A stretch of DNA of 64,000 bases, taken from positions 24,168,501 through 24,232,500 of the forward strand of contig NC_090782.1 in assembly GCF_040054535.1 (NCBI RefSeq), given 5' to 3'. The notes under the pieces are model-generated. The model saw only the letters and a program-made list of their open reading frames with translations. It was not told the origin of the DNA and made no database searches. A program made the translations under genes and the position numbers. Within the stretch, counting starts at the first letter, position 1; the number at the start of each line of letters is the position of its first letter. This document shows positions 20,301-32,920 of the stretch, one piece after another. The stretch is from Antennarius striatus (taxonomy: Eukaryota > Chordata > Actinopteri > Lophiiformes > Antennariidae).

Positions 20301-22392
20301 CCTTCTAGTAGACGGGCTCTGGTTGTCATGGAAACATTTCATAAAAACAACAGTGAAAAGTGTGTCAAGTGAGACTGTATCCGTCAGGCGAGAGCTTTCG
20401 TTCCACGGGAGCACCATGAAGAAGGATCGTCATCGTCGCAAGCTAACTGGCTAGTTAGCCGCTAATATTAGCATAAACAGAGAGCTAACTTACTACTTAC
20501 TCATGTAACTGTAAATGTTAGCGTTAGCGATTATGATTTGATTCGTTATCCGTCCATTAGCGCACAGATCTCGTGTTTTCTGTAACGTTAATAATAATAA
20601 TTCTTTAGTTCCAGGCGCCGACCTCATTTGTTGTTACGTTTGATGACAAAAAACCTAAAAAACAAACCTGAAATATTTATTTTTGTGTCTTTTCTGTATT
20701 TTAGCTGTTAGCTCTTTATGCTAGTTTATTTCAGTTAGCATCACGCTGACGTTTTATCAGCTTCCCGCTGGAGCCTCAACATGGATGTTTTACATTCAGA
20801 AAACATTTGATCTGATTAGTCGACTATCACAATAGTGGCCCGTGGCAGCCCTACCTCCCATGATGCTTCACTGTCGGTTGCTAAGCAGCCTGCCGTCTCT
20901 CTCTCAGGTCCTGGCGACTCGTATCGTGGCCGTGAAGGCGTCTCTCTGCAAACTCTCCACGGCGACGGCGGCCAGGGCGTGCGACTTCCACGCCAAGCTG
21001 CTCCTGATCGCCATCAGCTCCACCCTGAAGTCTCTGCTGCGCCCCCACGTCCTCAACACCCCCGACAAGAGCCCGGGGGACCGGCTGACGGAGATCTGCG
21101 CCAAGAACACCGACACAGGTGAGCCGCCGAGGAGGGAGGGGCGTGCGGGAGGACGCCGGCGATCGCTGATCGATCGTGTTTCCTCAGATATCGATAAGGT
21201 GATGATCAACCTGAAGACGGAGGAGTTCGTTCTGGACGGGCCCCCCCTCCAGTCCCTGCAGCAGCTCATCCAGTGGGTGGGCGACTTCGTCCTCTACCTG
21301 CTGGCCAACCTGCCCAACCAGGTGAGGAAAAAACCGCAACGTCGTCGGTTCTCTTTTGAGTTGAAGAGTCGCCACATCCTCCTGCCCCCCCCCCACCGCA
21401 GGGCTCCATGGTCCGTCCCGGGTTCGGCTTCATGAGGGACGGGGCGTCGCTCGGGATGCTGAGGGAGATGTTGGTGATGATCCGGATCTGGGGGCTCCTG
21501 AAGCCCGGCTGCCTCCCCACCTTCACCGCCATGTCGGACAACCAGGACAGCATGCAGCTGCTGTTCAGGCTGCTCACCAAGCTGTGGCTCTGCTGTAAGA
21601 CCCCCCCTACACACACACACACACACACACACCCCGGGTTAACACACCTGAACCGACCTGCCCGTGTCGCGTCGTGACCCTCTGACTCACTCGTGTCTCA
21701 GCTCGGGACGACGGGCCCCCCCAGGAGCCCGACGACAGCCTGATCGACGAGTGCTGCCTGCTGCCCAGCCAGCTGCTGGTCCCCACCATGGACTGGCTCC
21801 CCGTCAACGACGGCGTCATCGTCAAGCTGCAGGGGAAACACCCCCTCCGGCTCCAGTTCGGGAAAGCCTTGTGTCTGCCTGGGCTGGGCTCCAACACCCC
21901 CCTGGAGGTGTTCTCCAGGTGAGAACCAGGACCCACCTGGACCCAAAACGCTGCTGAGATACCCCGGTAGTTGTTAGCCTGTTAGCATAAAAAATACTGT
22001 GTGTGTGTGTGTGTTTGTAGGAGTCCTGGGTCTCAGAAGATGGATAACCTGCGTTGTGTTCACATGGGAGTTTATCCCACCGAGGAGAGCAAGGCCTGTA
22101 CCAGGTGAGTCCACAGGAAGTGATGTCACACCCCCTCACAGAATAAAAACACCAGCAGAAAACAAGTTAAAGAGGAAACGAATGTTCAGACGTCCCGATC
22201 GTAGGAACGTCTTCGCGTCGTTCCGACGAGGACGCGAGCGTTTAAAGACGCTGTGTTGTGTTTAGGTGCGGCTGCGTCACGATGCTCCGCTCCCCCAACA
22301 AGACCAACGCCATGAAGCAGTGGGAGCAGCGCTGGATCAAGAACTGTCTGTGTGGGGGGCTGTGGAGGAGGATCCCTCCAACGGTCCCCTGA
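17349..22392 (+). CDS. med16: Mediator complex subunit 16
   Basis: Fifteen exons: 17349-17487, 17598-17705, 17784-17953, 18535-18816, 18907-19056, 19133-19238, 19320-19475, 19590-19804, 19899-20105, 20908-21118, 21188-21321, 21402-21594, 21702-21918, 22021-22104, 22266-22392. These give 832 residues, against 877 in human. MED16 is a Mediator tail subunit linking transcription factors to RNA polymerase II in the nucleus. The N-terminal half is the WD40-like propeller ([17 protein letters not shown]-type blades). The C-terminal half carries [31 protein letters not shown] and the Cys-rich end [14 protein letters not shown], then [10 protein letters not shown], all close to human. The start ATG opens [12 protein letters not shown], matching human [12 protein letters not shown]; human has a short extra leader. 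Long introns 3 and 9 hold repeats and AT-rich sequence. Confidence 0.96.
18005..18475. repeat. Degenerate TACT/ACTT tetranucleotide repeat in MED16 intron 3
   Basis: About 470 bases of TTACTTACTTTTACTT-like sequence fill most of MED16 intron 3. Copies are diverged, with scattered TAGTTACTC variants. There is no coding potential. Confidence 0.85.
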
Positions 22393-22478
22393 ACGCATCA
22401 CGGACGCCTGAACGCATCACGAACGCCTGTACGCATTGCAAGATGTCAGCAGTGCATTTGTCAGTTTTTCCATGTGTA

Positions 22479-22484
22479 AATAAA
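22479..22484 (+). terminator. MED16 polyadenylation signal AATAAA
   Basis: A canonical AATAAA lies 87 bases after the MED16 stop codon. Further AATAAA copies at about 22507 and 22521 could also serve. Confidence 0.7.
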
Positions 22485-22559
22485 GTTCATTTTGTAATTT
22501 GTTCGTAATAAAATTTTCAAAATAAAAGCGGTTTCTTCTTGTTGTGTTCACAGCTTAGA

Positions 22560-23090
22560 CTTTTTTTTTAACTGTAGAACAAAAGACACACAAAGAGGGT
22601 GTGTCCACCCTCATCCAATCAGAGCAGACTTCATGTTCTCCCTATTAACACTGATTCGTTCACAAGCCTTAAATGGATAAACAATAAAACTGCTGGTCTT
22701 TTAGGTCATTGAATGCATCATGACATATACTTACTTTTACTTATCATTTTCTTCCTCTTCCCATCCATACGCTGTACATTTGTCCGCCTTCTGGCCATGC
22801 TGCCCCCGACGGTTTCCGCTGGTACTGCAGCCAATGAGGCCCTGGGGGGTCTTCAGCATAAAATATTTATTTCCATATAAAAGCCGTCTGAAAGAAGAAA
22901 AAAAACAGAAAATAATCAGTTATGATCTGATGGCGCCTGGTAACCATGGAAACAACACATCTACTGTAAACCATGACTGTTATTCTGTCATGATCCGAAA
23001 CAATAAATAATAATAAAATATTGTGATAAAATCCAATTTTTATTCTAGACAGAAAAGAGTCACAGCAACAGGCTTCGTCTCTCTCTCTCT

Positions 23091-23162
<72 letters not shown>

Positions 23163-23367
23163 CGTTCAGCAGCAGCAGATCTCCGCCACATAACGGAGCG
23201 GTCGCGGATCTGCGGCGCGTCTGAGAGAGAACGGAACCGGAACCGGGACTAAGGGACCCCCGAACCGGCAGCAGGTGAACCGGAGCACGGCCTCCGACAG
23301 CGGATCCGGTTCTGCTGCTGCATCTGGACCAGGAAACGTGACGGGAATCCGAGCGGATCGGTCTGAG

Positions 23368-23459
<92 letters not shown>

Positions 23460-24152
23460 GTGTGTTCGTCCGCTGACGCATTTCTACCTGCATCAGACAA
23501 TAAAACCCGGACTGATGCCGGGTTGGACCCGGTAGAACCGGAACACACCGATCCGGTACTGACTGCGGTACCGTCGGTCCGTCCGTCCGTCGGTCCGGTT
23601 CGGTCGAAACGGCGCGTTAGAATCCTGCGTTCTGATTGGTCGGAGGTTAAACGGCCACACGAGGTGTGTTTGATGTTCAGGTGTGGAGATGTGACTCACG
23701 TGACGTGTTGTTTGGACACGACGTGGACATCCGGTCCGAATCCTGGGGGGGTCGACCGTGGGTCCGGATCCTGGTGGGGGGGGGGGGGGGGGGGGGGGGG
23801 GGGCTCCGTGGGGGTGGGAGTCAGTGGTGATGAAGAGGAGCTGATTCCACGGGGTCTAAGCTGGATCACCAGGGCCCCTAAGTTCTGAGGGGCCCCTGGG
23901 TGGGGCCCTTAAATCCGACCTCAAGGATCGTCCAATCACGTGAAAACAAGCCAATTGGCTGCCAATTAAGGTGTGAAGGTCCAAAGCAGCCAATAAGAAG
24001 TCAGGTTATCTGCTCAGAGAGTTACTAACTCCAGGGGCCCCTAGGAAACGGCAGGGGCCCCGGGGAAACCCCAGGTATGTCAACGAGCAGACCTGGAGCC
24101 TGGAGTCGAACAGAGGAAGGGTTCGTCAGGATGTTCATGAAGCGGTTCACAG

Positions 24153-24247
<95 letters not shown>

Positions 24248-24261
24248 GCAGCTCCATCAGG
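22560..24261. repeat. MED16-PLPPR3 intergenic region rich in simple repeats
   Basis: No exon is supported. The region holds (CA)n at about 23093-23160, (TG)n at about 23371-23464, a 28-base G run at 23776-23803 and (TG)n at about 24154-24246. The GC-rich stretch between 23161 and 23370 may be a PLPPR3 5'UTR exon or promoter, because PLPPR3 coding begins just after the last TG tract. Nearby ORF-like frames of repeating His-Thr or Val-Cys are artefacts of the dinucleotides. Confidence 0.75.
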
Positions 24262-27200
24262 ATGATGATGATGATGATGAATTCCTCGGAGAAGATGAAG
24301 AAGAAGCCGCCTAAGGATAGCCTCACTCTGCTGCCATGTTTCTACTTTGTGGAGGTGAGATGAGGCGTTGCCACGGTAACCAAACACACGTGATCAGACG
24401 TAGGACCACATATGAAGATAAACAGGTCAGATTTGTGTCCTCACACGTCCCTCAAACATCAGAACTGGGTCGCCTGAATGAGAACCATCTGCAGCTGCAG
24501 ACGTTCTCTGATTGGACGGTTAGAACTTCCTGTAAATGTACTTCCTGTTACTGGCGGAGATGGAAACTGTTTCCAACTCAAGCTGTTCTCACCTGTTCTC
24601 ACCTGTTCTCACCTGCGTGTGCAGCTGCCCATCGTGGCTTCTTCTATGGTGTCTCTGTACTTCCTGGAGCTGACCGACGTGGTCCAACCGGCTCAGGTGG
24701 GGTTCCGCTGCCACGACCGCGAGCTCAGCATGCCCTACGTGGACGGAGGGGACGAACTCATCCCGCTGCTGATGCTGCTGAGTCTCGCCTTCGCCGGACC
24801 CGCCGCCTCGGTAGGAACACGCAGGCGTGAACAGAAAAACACGTGGAGACACGAAAATACACAGAAAAACACGTGGAGACACAAAAATACACAGAAAAAC
24901 ACGTGGAGACACGAAAATACACAGAAAAACACGTGAAGACACAAAAATACACAGAAAAACACGTGGAGAAAATGATAACATACAAATGCACATTCACAAA
25001 GGAACGTACACAGTATATGTAGGTATACACTAGTATACACAATCATACACTAGTATACACAAGCACACTAGTATGCACTAGTATACACAAGCACGCTAGT
25101 ATACACTAGTATACATGAGCATACACTAGCATACACTACTATACACTACCACAGTAGTACACACTAGCATACACTAATATACACAAACATTAACTAGTAT
25201 ACACAAGCACACTAGTATGCAAAACTATGCACCAGTACATACTAGTATACACTAGTACACAGTAGTATACACTAGCATACACAACCACACACTAGTATAC
25301 AGTAGTATACACTTTTATACACAAGCATATACTAGCATACACTAGTACACACTATCGTATAGTACTAGTATGCAGAAGCATACACTAGTTTACACGAGCA
25401 TACACTGGTACACACTATCATATAGTACTAGTATGCAGAAGCATACACTAGTTTACACGAGCATACACTGGTACACACTATCATATAGTACTAGTATGCA
25501 GAAGCATACACTAGTTTACACGAGCATACACTGGTACACACTATCATATAGTACTTGTATGCAGAAGCATACACTAGTTTACACGAGCATACACTGGTAC
25601 ACACTATCATATAGTACTAGTATGCAGAAGCATACACAAGTTTACACGAGCATACACTGGTACACACTATCATATAGTACTAGTATGCAGAAGCATACAC
25701 TAGTTTACACGAGCATACACTGGTACACACTATCATATAGTACTAGTATGCAGAAGCATACACTAGTTTACACGAGCATACACTGGTACACACTATCATA
25801 TAGTACTAGTATGCAGAAGCATACACTAGTTTACACGAGCATACACTGGTACACACTATCATATAGTACTAGTATGCAGAAGCATACACTAGTTTACACT
25901 TGCATACACTGGTACACACTATCATATAGTACTAGTATGCAGAAGCATACACTAGTTTACACGAGCATACACTGGTACACACTATCATATAGTACTAGTA
26001 TGCAGAAGCGTACACTAGTTTACACGAGCATACACTGGTACACACTATCATATAGTACTAGTATGCAGAAGCGTACACTAGTTTACACGAGCATACACTG
26101 GTACACACTATCATATAGTACTAGTATGTAGAAGCATACACTAGTTTACACGAGCATACACTGGTACACACTATCATATAGTACTAGTATGCAGAAGCAT
26201 ACACTAGTTTACACGAGCATACACTGGTACACACTATCATATAGTACTAGTATGCAGAAGCATACACTAGTTTACACGAGCATACACTGGTACACACTAT
26301 CATATAGTACTAGTATGCAGAAGCATACACTAGTTTACACGAGCATACACTGGTACACACTATCATATAGTACTAGTATGCAGAAGCATACACTAGTTTA
26401 CACGAGCATACACTGGTACACACTATCATATAGTACTAGTATGCAGAAGCATACACTAGTTTACACGAGCATACACTGGTACACACTATCATATAGTACT
26501 AGTATGCAGAAGCATACACTAGTTTACACGAGCATACACTGGTACACACTATCATATAGTACTAGTATGCAGAAGCATACACTAGTTTACACGAGCATAC
26601 ACTGGTACACACCCGTGATGACAGTAAACAGGTGCGCTGTGTGTATCAGATCATGCTGGTTGAAGGACTCGTCTACTGCCTGCAGTCCAGACTGAAGCTC
26701 CGCAGACCTGAAGGAAGCATCAACGCGGGAGGCTGCAACTTCAACTCCTTCCTGAGGAGGACGGTGCGCTTTGTAGGTAGGACTACACCTGTAGTAGCCA
26801 CACCCATAACCACACCTGTAACCACACCCACAACCACACCTGTCCCCCCACCAGTAGAGCCTGAGGTTTGCCGTCTCTCTCCAGGTGTGCACGTGTTCGG
26901 CCTGTGTGCGACGGCGCTGGTCACGGACATCATCCAGCTGTCGACGGGGTACCACGCCCCGTTCTTCCTCACCGTCTGTAAACCCAACTACACGCTGGCC
27001 GGCGTCTCCTGCGACAGGAACGCTTACATCACCAAGGACATCTGCTCGGGACACGACCAGCACGCCATCATGGCCGCCAGGTGGGACACCCTCTGCTCCG
27101 CCTTCAGGGCGGGGGCGGGGCTGACGTGTTTGAAGGATTTCAGTCGCTGTCATCTCAAATGTTCTGCTCTTCCGTCTGTCCCACAGGAAAAGTTTCCCTT

Positions 27201-28992
27201 CCCAGCATGCAACTCTGTCTGCCTTTGCAGCCGTTTATGTCTCTGTGAGAGAATCTACTTATTCCAATCAGATAATTGATCGTCTTCCGTTGAGGCATTG
27301 ATCTAAACGACACTCCTCCTACTTTCAGATGTACTTCAACTCCACCATCTCTGACAGCACCAAGCTGCTCAAACCCGTGTTGGTTTTTGCGTTCGCCATC
27401 GCCGCGGCGTTGACGGGCCTGACTCAGATCACGCAGCATCGCAGCCATCCCATCGACGTCTACGTGGGCTTCCTCATCGGAGCGTTCATCGCAGCGTACC
27501 TGGTGAGATCCGACATCTAATGGTGAACCTTTAGAGTGTTAGCAGGGTGTTAGCACGCAACAAAAAAAAGTTAGCATTAGCAAACCCTGATTTTCTTCTT
27601 TAGGCCTTCCACGCCGTTGCCAACTTTAAGTCCTCTGATGATATCACTCCGCCCCCGCCTCCCCCGCCCCCAAAGGAGGACCCTTTGCGAGCGCTGACTG
27701 AGCGTGGACACGAGTCCGTCTACAACAAGGGCCCCGCCTCGGCCTCAGAGAGCAACGATGAGATCGCCGCGGCTCCAGCCCCCCTGGACCGGCTGGAAGG
27801 TCTGGGGCCCCTGCAGAGGGAGAAGGACTCTATGGGGAGCCTGAAGAGGGCCAGCGTGGACGTGGAGCTGCTGGCTCCTCGTAGCCCCATGGGGAAGGAG
27901 ACCATGCTGACCTTCAGCAACACGCTACCCAGGGCTAGCATGAATGTTAACGGCGTTCTGGCAGCCAACCCGTCAGAGGATCTGGTTCAGCCGGTTCAAC
28001 CGGTGCAACCAGTGCAGCGGCGCCTGAAGGCGGTGCAGGTACCCATGGACCCGATGCGTTCGCAGCAGCTGATGTCAGAGTGGAAGCAGAAGTCGATGGA
28101 GATGAGAGGCCTGAGCGTCCGGGACGAGACGGAGCGCGAGGCCAGCGAGGACGGCTCCGAGGTGGGCTCAGTGGGGACGGACGACGGGGGGCCTCAAGCC
28201 CCCGTCTACCAGCCCACGGCGCAGTCCGGGAGGGCGCCTTCTAGCCGCAATCCCACTCCACCTCCAGGTGGGGCAAAAGCTGTGGCGACACCAAGACCTC
28301 CTCAGATCCCCGAGGCTGGACCCCCGCCAGTCTCCCCAAAAAGCGCCCTGACCCGCGCCAAGTGGCTCGCCATCCGAGAGAAAACAAGTGGCGAGGGGTC
28401 GGCCCGGGCCGCCGCCAATCAACCGCGACTCATGCAAGTCATCGCCATGTCGAAGCAGCAGGGCCTCCTCCCATCGTCATCCTCAGGAGAGAAGTCCTCC
28501 GAGACCACCTCCACCTGCTCCGGCACCTCCTCCACCACCGACTCCCCCCATTACCGCCCAAACTACGAGCAACGTGAGGGATCAGGTATAATAACGGTGG
28601 ACGCCCACTCGCCGCACCATCCCGTTGTGCAAGCCCCTCCTCAAGCCCCGCCCCTTGCAGGAAACGGTAACCCGTGGGAGTGGGTAGGGGCGTCCAACGA
28701 ACGGGACCCGCGAGACACCTACGACCTCAACAGCCTGAACCGAGGAGACTCCGCCGCACGAGGCAGCAGCTTCCGTCCGCACCGATCCGCCTCGCCGCGT
28801 GCCGCCGCCGTGGAACCCGATCCAGCGCCGCCTCCACCCAACCCACAGGTGGAGATGTCAGTGGAAGCTCAACGTAGGGAAATGGCCATGAGGCGCAAGA
28901 CAGCGCTGGTTCTGTTGGATCGAGAGAGTCGTCACCAGACTGAACAGGAGAACTTCTATAAGAGTTTGCACGGTCGAAGGTTCAAGGAGTAG
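24262..28992 (+). CDS. plppr3: Phospholipid phosphatase-related protein type 3 (PRG2/LPPR3)
   Basis: Seven coding exons: 24262-24354, 24625-24810, 26650-26776, 26885-27080, 27187-27244, 27329-27502, 27604-28992; 740 residues. Residues 1-31 open with six Met codons, then [14 protein letters not shown] as in human. The membrane core follows: [67 protein letters not shown] and [21 protein letters not shown]. The last exon encodes a long cytosolic tail ending RRFKE (human RRFKD), with [17 protein letters not shown] conserved. PLPPR3 is a neuronal plasma-membrane member of the lipid phosphate phosphatase family. It is thought to lack phosphatase activity and to control axon branching, partly through PTEN. 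Intron 2 holds a large minisatellite. Confidence 0.96.
24826..24970. repeat. 30-bp tandem repeat in PLPPR3 intron 2
   Basis: Nearly five copies of a 30-base unit containing CAGAAAAACACGTGGAGAC lie just after the exon 2 donor. The unit is a multiple of three, so it stays open in one frame. Copies are directly adjacent with no variable spacers. Confidence 0.9.
25010..25354. repeat. Irregular ACTAGTATACAC repeat
   Basis: Short, uneven units of ACTAGTATACAC and ACAAGCATACACTAG fill this stretch. They share motifs with the 63-bp unit that follows and look like the diverged edge from which it was amplified. Confidence 0.8.
25355..26612. repeat. 63-bp minisatellite, about 20 copies, in PLPPR3 intron 2
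   Basis: The unit contains TAGTATGCAGAAGCATACAC, then TAGTTTACACGAGCATACAC, then TGGTACACACTATCATATAG. It recurs every 63 bases with only single-base differences between copies. Because 63 is divisible by three and the unit lacks a stop in one frame, it gives an apparent 253-codon repeat frame. That frame is not a gene: it lies inside an intron and shows no coding-type substitution pattern. Confidence 0.95.
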
Positions 28993-31307
28993 TCCGGTAC
29001 CTTTCAGAATAAAAGCCTTACTTTGGTGACTAACAGCACAGTCCCAGGACAGCAGTGAAGACCGCCTTGCTATGACTCTGTTGGACCACCAGGGGTGTCA
29101 GGTCCTCAGCTGCTCAACACTCTGGACAGTTTTGTCCGACTGTAATAGATTTCTCTAACATCCCATCAACAGACGGGACCGTTTGTTCCATTCCGGCTCT
29201 GGATTGGGTTTTAGTTTCTATTAGCATTGTTTCTATAGGCTGTAGATACTGGTGTGACTGGTTTCTTCTGGCTGGAGATACTGGTGTGACTGGTTTCTTC
29301 AGGCTGGGGATACAGGCTTGACCGGTTTCTTTGGACTGGAGATACTCGTTTAACTGGTTTCTTAAGGTTGGAGATACTGGTTTGACTTGTTTCTTCAGAC
29401 TCAAGATATTGGTTTGACTAGTTTCTCCGGACTGGAGATACTGGTTTGGCAGGTTTCTTCTGGCTGGAGATACTGGTTTGACTAGTTTCTCCGGATTGGA
29501 GATACTGGTTTGACTGGTGATCTTACTGATGGGTTACCTTCATCTTTCATCATCGTCCACAGCGTTGAGCGGCAGAACCAGATGCCGGATGGTTTCCATG
29601 GCGACTCACTCTGTCAATAATGTGAAGTTTAGACGAAGAGAGAAAACAGCTCAGAGACGAGTTTGAAAAATTACTTCTGGAAGCACAAAAAAATGCAACA
29701 AACGTGAGAATCCTCCTGCTGTTTCCTCCTCGCATCAGCCACCAATCGCAAGTTCGGGAGCAGACCCCGCCTCCTTTGAGGGGCGGAGTCTATGACCTTT
29801 TCTTCGTTGCGAGGTGACGGCTGGAGGGATGCAGTAAAACGAATTTCATCCCACTGATTGTATATTACCAGGGTGAGTGTGTCGTGGCCGTTTGTTGTGA
29901 TGGTTTGGTTGCTATAGTGATTCTCAGCATGTTTGTTTGTGTGCTGCTTTCTGATTGGTTGAGCCTGTGTCCTTGTATGCGTGTGAATCTGAATGTGTGT
30001 ATTTATTAAGGGTGGATTGATATGATTTAAATATTTGGTTGAAGGATTCGCTCACGGTTTTGTTGTGGAGCCCAGAAAAAAAAAAAATTACCTGCTGACG
30101 TTAATCGTCTTTAATTTTATTTTCCTTTGGAATCATTAAAGATTTAGAGGAAATTAAGACAAATTTTCAAAAAACGTTTCTCAGAAAGAATTTAATCTAT
30201 GAGACAATTACTACCAAGTAAGTTTTCAAGATGAATATGTTTCCATGAATATTTGATTAACATAAATACGAGTTAATTTTCCTGCTGAAGGGAATCAATG
30301 AAAGATTCATTTTTCTCCTCGAAAAATATTTTCTTTCATGTTCAAACTGACAAAAACTGCACAGAAACTGGATCATAGAAAAGCTTGTCGTGGATCTGGA
30401 AGCGAATCATGGAGCGCGTCTGTAAATAGGAGTTATTGATGAGCCGATCGTGGGCGTGTCCTGCTGTTAACGTGTCCGTGTGTCGTTGCATGTGTTTGAT
30501 TTCAAATCAGACAGACGTCATCCAGGTGATCCGAGACCTGCAAAGATCTCGCTCGACATTTCCATCTGAATGTAAAAATATGAAGAATCTAATCTGTGCA
30601 TTCTGTGACTGGGAAAAAATAAAAAAACAGTAAAAACTACACACACACAAAAAACACAACTGCTGCTATAAAAATGTGTAAAAATAAGAGACATTAAGAC
30701 AGTTGGAAGCTGAAGGAGTGACACTGCATGCTCTGTGATCAAAGTTCAAAATTAAAAGTTATTCTTGATCACTCTGTTGGCAGAAGTTATTTTAGTTCCC
30801 TTTCTGGTAATTTTGTTGTTGTTTTTTTCACCGTGTGAACCTGGACTGTTTCACCGTGTGAACCTGGACTGTGCGGGACCTTCTGGGTGTGTAGAAGAAT
30901 AGAGAACCTGTGAAGCTGCAGTGCATCATGGGTAAACATCACAGAGGGTCCACCGGGGACCTGACCGCATCGTCGAGTTCATAGTTCCACCGTCGCCCCA
31001 ATGCATTCTGGGACACCTACACCTCCTGTGAAGTCACGTGACCCGCACAGAGATTTAGTGTTCATCTCAGGTGAGACCCCAACCCGTCACTCACCTGAGG
31101 CCCAGTTTTCTCTGACTGGTTCTGAAAACAAACGTGAGGAAATCCTAAGGTTTGTCTGATCAGAGGACACACACACACACACACACACACATACACACAC
31201 ACACACGCTGCTGACGCCTCGTGTCCTGCACCTTCAGGCTCATTATGCAGTTTCCATGGCAACAGTGTTGATGGCTGATGAGATAAGGCCTGCAGAGAGA
31301 GACACGC

Positions 31308-31386
<79 letters not shown>

Positions 31387-32920
31387 AGGCTCATATATTT
31401 TAAAGCTTTCACATTGAATTCCTTTCGGAAACATTTATTTTATTACATCTGACGCCTCCTTTCATTTCACATGTTTTTCCTGGCTGCGCCTCCTTAACGG
31501 AGGAGGGTTGGGTTCCCCCCGGTTCCCCCCGGTTCCCCCCCGGTTCCTCCTGGACGGACATGAAGCGTCTCTGCTCCACAACTGGTTCAGACACAATGGA
31601 AGCCTGACACCAGCACACGTACACCTCTCCATCCAGCAGCAGGCGTGTTGCCATGGCAACAGCAGCTACGGATATATGGATGTGTATATGTGAGTGTGTG
31701 TGTGAGTGTGTGTGTGATGGAGTTCAAGTTATCATTACAATAACTGCTTTCATGACTACACGTCTTATTTTGAAGGAGTCGGATATTATAAGCAGTGGTA
31801 CGGCAGCATATTCCCACAGACTGGCAGAAGCACGGCGCCAACCACAGGCCGCACACGTAACTGCACATGACGACCACTTAATATCCGTAGTCATGGCGAC
31901 TATCCTACCATCCATCCATCCATCCATGGGTGGATGGAACGATGACTTCACTTCCTGTCACCAGGACTTTACACTGCTCTCATTGGTCTCAGCTGATTAG
32001 AGATCTTCACGTTAACAGTCAGCTGCTGGTGCTAGTGATGCTAATGATGCTAACGCTGAGTTAGCTCATCAGGATCTCCACCCCCCCCTCCTCCCACAAC
32101 CCCCACTCTCCTCCTCCACCCCGAGCAACAGAAAATATTATTACTGGAGATTATCTAGTTACCTCTCATGGCTTCTTCAGGTGTTGTAAACTCCTCCCCT
32201 TCTTCAGGTGTTGTAAACTCCTCCCCTTCTTCAGGTGTTTTAAACTCCTCCCACTCTTCTTCTTTGTACTTTTTATCTTTTGTGTGGGCGGGCAGTAAAA
32301 TTACATAAACATGATGATCACTTCCATAAACTTTGTTGGGGGTGTTGGGTTGCGACCCAGAACAGACATCTCCACCGATTCGGTTCTGATCTAGGATTTA
32401 AACTTGGATCCACCAGATTGAAATGCAGCTAAAAACTGTGTTGATTACATTTATTGATTTCTTTGTTTTAATTAGAACAAGTCTGAGCGCTGACAATCTG
32501 CAAAAGAGCTTTATTCTTGTTTCGTTAGCAGTTAGTCCAGAACCATCAAACCCATCGAAACGCTCAGTTCTGCTGAGTCAACTTTTTCTACGAAAACAAA
32601 AACCTCCTTCGTTCTGTTAAAACAAACCGCTGCTCACTTTAATTCTGAATTATTAATGCACAACTTCAGACACATTGTCTTCACTCAGCAGGTTGCTGCT
32701 GATTGGATAAAGGGAGTGGCCGTCGCCTTCAACAACCAATCAGAAGCAGCTTTTTTCTGGGAGTGTTCAGTATAAAACCATTTCAATCTCAGCCGAGGGA
32801 GGAAATCAGAAAAGTCCAGTCAGCAAATAAAAACTTTCCTATTGAGCTAACAGGAAGGGCCGGTTAGACCCCAACACCCCCCCCCCCAAACACACACAGG
32901 TCCTAGTCCTGGATCCAGTC
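28993..32920. other. PLPPR3-MISP convergent intergenic region and 3'UTRs
   Basis: An AATAAA at 29008-29013 lies close after the PLPPR3 stop, so one short 3'UTR form is possible. A degenerate 33-36 bp repeat (GAGATACTGGTTTGACTGGT) spans about 29225-29520. (CA)n tracts lie at about 31167-31206 and 31311-31383. GGTTCCCCCC copies lie near 31510-31545, and three copies of a CTTCTTCAGGTGTTGTAAAC unit near 32175-32255. TTTATT at 32510-32515 is a possible MISP poly(A) signal on the minus strand. No exon was recognised. Confidence 0.6.

Noticed and set aside
22867-24387. His-Thr and Val-Cys repeat frames
   Set aside because: These are translations of (CA)n and (TG)n tracts.
24826-26612. CRISPR-like array
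   Set aside because: Repeats abut each other with no unique spacers, and the context is a vertebrate intron.
25370-26695. Long repetitive open frames (253 and 168 codons)
   Set aside because: They are the 63-bp intronic minisatellite read in its stop-free frame, not a protein gene.
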